A stretch of 36,743 nucleotides of DNA from the NCBI GenBank assembly GCA_023444705.1, contig JAEXMB010000065.1, forward strand, positions 1 to 36,743. Reading direction: 5' to 3'. This DNA comes from Pseudomonadota bacterium (lineage in GTDB: Bacteria > Pseudomonadota > Alphaproteobacteria > Micavibrionales > UBA2020). The notes below the pieces were generated by a model. It was not told the DNA's origin and searched no databases. It saw nothing but the letters and a program-made list of their open reading frames with translations. Shown piece after piece: positions 33,672 through 36,743 of the stretch (within the stretch, counting starts at the first letter, position 1; the number at the start of each line of letters is the position of its first letter). A program made the position numbers and the translations under genes.

Positions 33672-35706
33672 TGATCACCTGTTTATGGTCTGCCCCGCCC
33701 TTCAGGAAGGCGGCGGTCGCCTGTGCCATCACCTGCGAGGCGCGGGTGATCGCGTCGGTCATATAATAATTGTCGATCGCGCGGGTGAAGGCTGCCTTTT
33801 CAGGCGTACCCGCCGCACCGAACGTACCCCACGCCACAGGCATAACCGCGTCGATGGTGTCAAAGATCGGGTTGACTGCAACCAGGCGCGCGCGCACTTC
33901 TGCCAGCGTGTCATAGGGCAGTGTCTTGCCAAGAACATCGGACAGCGCGCGGATGATCTTCCAGTCCTCGCGTGCCTCGCCTGGGGCGAAGGTGGCCTGA
34001 CGCGCCTGTTGCACGCGGCCTTCGATGTTCACATATGTGCCGTTTTTCTCGGTATAGGCCGCACCAGGCAGGATGACGTCGGCGCGCGCGGCACCGGCAT
34101 CGCCATGATGCCCCTGATAGATGACGAAAGCATTGCGGCTGATCTTGTCGGTGCGCAGCTCGTCAGCGCCCAGCAGATACAGCACATCCATGCCCATCAG
34201 CGCGTCAAGATCACGGCTGCCGGTAAAGCCGAGCGCCAGCGCGCCCATGCGGCTGGCCGCCGTGTGCAGCATGTTAAAGCCGTTCCAGTCGTCGCGGACC
34301 ATGTTGAACTTGTCCGCGATCTCGCGCGCGAGGTTTTGCACCTGCGCGCCGTCGTTGCGGCGCAATGCCCCTGCCCCGACGATGATCATCGGGTTCTTGG
34401 CGTCTTGCAGAACCTTGCTGAATTCATGCTTGCCGGCAAGGATGTCGGCCAGCACCTCGGCATTGCCGCCCAGATGCTTGACGGGATAGTTGAGGTCGGC
34501 ATGCGCGCCGACGCTGGCGACCTTGATGCGGTTGTTCAGCCAGTTCTTGCGGATGCGCGCATTGACCAGCGGTGCTTCATGGCGCGGATTGGTGCCGACC
34601 AGCAGGATGGCATCGGCCAGCTCGATACCGGCGATGGTGGTGTTGAAACGATAGCCGACAGGATTGCTGACATCGTAATGCGCGCCGTCCTGACGGCACT
34701 CGATGTTGGTCGAGCCAAGGGCAGCCATCAGGTCCTTCAGCGCGACGATGGATTCAGCATCGGCCAGATCACCGACGATGGCGCCGATGCGCTCGCCCTT
34801 CACGCCCAGCACTCTGGTCGCGATAGCGTCAAAGGCTTCGGCCCAGGTTGCGGGCGACAGTTTGCCGTGCTTGCGCACATAGGGGCGGTCAAGGCGTTGC
34901 AGCTTGAGGCCATCCCACGCAAAGCGGGCCTTGTCGTGCATCCACTCCTCGTTCACCTGCTCGTGCAGGCGCGGCAGGATGCGCATGACCTCGCCACCGC
35001 GCACGTCGATGCGGATGTTGCCGCCGACAGCGTCGGAGACATCGATGCTGTCGACCTTGCGCAGTTCCCAAGGGCGCGCGGTGAATGCGTAAGGCTTGTT
35101 GGTCAGCGCGCCAACGGGGCAAACGTCGATCAGGTTGCCCGACATTTCGGAGCTGACCATTTTTTCAACGTAAGTGCCGATTTCAAGATGCTCGCCGCGG
35201 TTCAGCACACCAAGGTCGTTGACGCCGGCGATTTCCTCGCCAAAGCGCACGCAGCGCGTGCAATGGATGCAACGCGTCATGATGGTCTTGATGAAGGGGC
35301 CAAGCTCCTTGTCCTTCACCGCGCGCTTTTCTTCCTGATAGCGCGAGCGGTCGAAACCATAGGCCACGGCCTGATCCTGCAAATCGCACTCCCCGCCCTG
35401 ATCGCAGATCGGGCAGTCAAGCGGGTGGTTGATCAGCAGCATTTCCATCACGCCCTTGCGCGCCTTATGCACCATCGGGGTGTTGGTGAAGACTTTCATG
35501 TCTTCGGCACAGGGCATAGCGCAGGACGCCACGGGCTTGGGCGATTTCTCGACCTCGACAAGGCACATGCGGCAATTCGCCGGAACGCTCAGACGGTCGT
35601 GATAGCAAAAGCGCGGGATTTCGATCCCCAGTTGCTCTGCGGCCTGAATGATCGATGTACCCGGTTCAACCGTAACCTCGATGCCGTCGATTGTCAGTTT
35701 TGGCAT
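33664..35706 (-). CDS. nuoG: NADH-quinone oxidoreductase subunit G
   Basis: Largest peripheral subunit of complex I, carrying three iron-sulfur clusters. From the ATG at 35706 it is 680 aa. The [2Fe-2S] N1b ligands are C34, C45, C48 and C62. N5 uses H94, C98, C101 and C107 (HPLDCPICDQGGEC). N4 uses C146, C149, C152 and the Cys in LIDVCPVGAL. The rest is a molybdopterin-oxidoreductase-like domain without cofactor motifs. The extra N7 cluster is absent, as in most alphaproteobacteria. The 13 residues that an ATG at 35745 would add lie inside the upstream gene. Confidence 0.96.
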   Translation of the reverse strand: MPKLTIDGIEVTVEPGTSIIQAAEQLGIEIPRFCYHDRLSVPANCRMCLVEVEKSPKPVASCAMPCAEDMKVFTNTPMVHKARKGVMEMLLINHPLDCPICDQGGECDLQDQAVAYGFDRSRYQEEKRAVKDKELGPFIKTIMTRCIHCTRCVRFGEEIAGVNDLGVLNRGEHLEIGTYVEKMVSSEMSGNLIDVCPVGALTNKPYAFTARPWELRKVDSIDVSDAVGGNIRIDVRGGEVMRILPRLHEQVNEEWMHDKARFAWDGLKLQRLDRPYVRKHGKLSPATWAEAFDAIATRVLGVKGERIGAIVGDLADAESIVALKDLMAALGSTNIECRQDGAHYDVSNPVGYRFNTTIAGIELADAILLVGTNPRHEAPLVNARIRKNWLNNRIKVASVGAHADLNYPVKHLGGNAEVLADILAGKHEFSKVLQDAKNPMIIVGAGALRRNDGAQVQNLAREIADKFNMVRDDWNGFNMLHTAASRMGALALGFTGSRDLDALMGMDVLYLLGADELRTDKISRNAFVIYQGHHGDAGAARADVILPGAAYTEKNGTYVNIEGRVQQARQATFAPGEAREDWKIIRALSDVLGKTLPYDTLAEVRARLVAVNPIFDTIDAVMPVAWGTFGAAGTPEKAAFTRAIDNYYMTDAITRASQVMAQATAAFLKGGADHKQVINA

Positions 35707-36197
35707 TTTTTTGCTCTTTCTTTCAGGTATAGCTTGATGAGGCAAAAATTAAAAAGGACAAACAGGAAAAATGGTACGAGATTGTAGGTAAGTACAAGCC
35801 CCAGCAATATAGCAGGCCCAACTAAGAGCCCTTGCAAATCTTGAAATTTAAACAGAATGATATCACCGTCAGTCAGAAAAGCCGCAATGACCACGGCCAA
35901 AACGTAAGCCACCAAAAACAAGAATGTGTAGAAGGCAAAACTCTTGCTTAAATAGTCTCTAAATCCAAAACTTCCTTGGGCATTGATATACTTAGCTAAG
36001 AATATATTACCGAAGGCCATTACCCCAAAAAACCAGATAAGGAACGCAGTAATAAGACCGCTTTCGTCTTCATACCAGTCAAGATCAAGCGCCTGAACAA
36101 AGTAGCGCATAGAAATCGCAGTGAGCACTAACGACACAATAGCCGCGCCCACCCCAACAAAAAATCCAGGTCTATTTGACACCCAAGACTTGTTCAT
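35694..36197 (-). CDS. Small AT-rich membrane protein inserted between nuoF and nuoG
   Basis: No known family recognised. The 167-aa protein has four or five hydrophobic helices (about 11-33, 48-71, 87-108, 121-143 and 140-157), short polar loops and a basic C-terminus (KERAKKCQN). By hand count positions 35701-36180 have about 41% G+C, against 52-63% in three nearby lines. It begins 1 bp after the nuoF stop and its last 13 bp overlap the nuoG start, so it is packed into the operon. A weak ribosome site suggests translation by coupling. It may be a complex I accessory factor or an acquired unrelated gene. Confidence 0.8.
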   Translation of the reverse strand: MNKSWVSNRPGFFVGVGAAIVSLVLTAISMRYFVQALDLDWYEDESGLITAFLIWFFGVMAFGNIFLAKYINAQGSFGFRDYLSKSFAFYTFLFLVAYVLAVVIAAFLTDGDIILFKFQDLQGLLVGPAILLGLVLTYNLVPFFLFVLFNFCLIKLYLKERAKKCQN

Positions 36198-36198
36198 C

Positions 36199-36743
36199 TT
36201 ATGCGACTAACCTGTTCCGATACTCAAGAATACGCTTTTCCATTTCGGGGCGGAAATGCTTGATCAGGCCTTGGATGGGCCAGGCAGAAGCATCGCCGTG
36301 GGCGCAGATGGTGTGGCCTTCGATCTCTGATCCGATGTCGAGCAACATGTCGATTTCCTCGACATTCGCGTCGCCTTTTACCATGCGTTGCATGATGCGG
36401 TACATCCAGCCCGTGCCCTCGCGGCAGGGCGTGCATTGGCCGCAGCTTTCGTGCCAGTAGAAACGCGCCAGGCGCGCGATGGCATAGATGATGTCGGTCG
36501 ACTTATCCATGACGATGACGGCAGCGGTGCCAAGGCCGGAGTTGACGGCGCGCAGGCTGTCGAAATCCATCAGCACTTCGTTGCAGATATCCTTGGGCAG
36601 CAAACGCGTGGACGAACCACCCGGAATGACCGCCAGCAGGTTGTCCCAGCCGCCGCGCACGCCGCCTGCGTGACGTTCGATCAGCTCCTTGAGCGGGATG
36701 CTCATGACTTCTTCGACGTTGCAAGGATGGTTGACGTGGCCGG
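36199..36743 (-). CDS. nuoF: NADH-quinone oxidoreductase subunit F (3' part)
   Basis: NADH-oxidising subunit of complex I (FMN and cluster N3 in the peripheral arm). The frame is open to the window edge, giving the last 180 residues or so. It begins within GHVNHPCNVEEVMS, continues with GVRGGWDNLLAVIPGGSS and ends in NRLVA. The N3 ligands are the three cysteines in ESCGQCTPCREGTG and the later one in GHTICAHGDA. The FMN and NADH domains are outside the window. An internal ATG at 36705 is not the start. Confidence 0.97.
   Translation of the reverse strand, partial: GHVNHPCNVEEVMSIPLKELIERHAGGVRGGWDNLLAVIPGGSSTRLLPKDICNEVLMDFDSLRAVNSGLGTAAVIVMDKSTDIIYAIARLARFYWHESCGQCTPCREGTGWMYRIMQRMVKGDANVEEIDMLLDIGSEIEGHTICAHGDASAWPIQGLIKHFRPEMEKRILEYRNRLVA

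Noticed and set aside
33631..35787. A 718-aa plus-strand open frame opposite nuoG
   Set aside because: GC-rich genes with codon bias leave long open frames on the other strand. The translation is rich in H, D and R with no domain, and nuoG on the minus strand is unambiguous.

Overview
The window is a chromosomal segment of an alphaproteobacterium with roughly 60% GC. Every convincing gene is read on the minus strand. The gene order is the classic alphaproteobacterial one: rpsB-tsf-pyrH-frr-uppS-cdsA-dxr-rseP-bamA-skp-lpxD-fabZ-lpxA-lpxI on one side, and nuoF-G-H-I-J-K-L-M-N-birA-rnj-DUF1467-proS-lolC-lolD-dnaE on the other. Supporting marks are LpxI rather than LpxH, RNase J, a birA that lacks a DNA-binding domain, and a NuoG without the extra N7 cluster. 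The exact genus cannot be fixed from the sequence alone. No rRNA, tRNA, CRISPR array, insertion sequence or prophage was recognised.

In transcription order (high to low coordinates) the window starts inside nuoF (36743-36199). A small AT-rich membrane-protein gene follows (36197-35694), then nuoG to nuoN (35706-26223), tightly packed with ATGA-type overlaps. birA, rnj and a DUF1467 membrane protein continue the same run. A small exported protein of unknown function comes next, then a new promoter and proS, lolC and lolD. An intrinsic terminator sits just before dnaE (19534-16034).

Between dnaE and rpsB, a junction that is usually short in relatives, lies an accessory block of about 2.9 kb (16033-13097). 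It holds an AT-rich promoter and two tandem, translationally coupled paralogs with a phosphoribosyltransferase-like loop. It also holds about 450 bp without a convincing gene but with promoter-like and hairpin elements, and a possible 72-aa gene. This is the least explained part of the window.

From 13243 downward a strong promoter with a structured leader drives rpsB and tsf. A hairpin/terminator separates these from pyrH and frr (nucleotide supply and ribosome recycling). The envelope genes follow: undecaprenyl diphosphate and CDP-diacylglycerol synthesis (uppS, cdsA), isoprenoid supply (dxr), site-2 protease (rseP), outer-membrane protein assembly (bamA, skp) and the early lipid A pathway (lpxD, fabZ, lpxA, lpxI). 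Together the window couples translation, envelope biogenesis, lipoprotein export, replication and respiratory complex I.

The observations most worth following up are the paired phosphoribosyltransferase-like genes with their adjacent structured noncoding DNA, the AT-rich membrane gene inserted inside the nuo operon, an archaeal/eukaryotic-type prolyl-tRNA synthetase in the syntenic proS slot, and a near-identical 17-nt promoter element in front of rpsB and proS.
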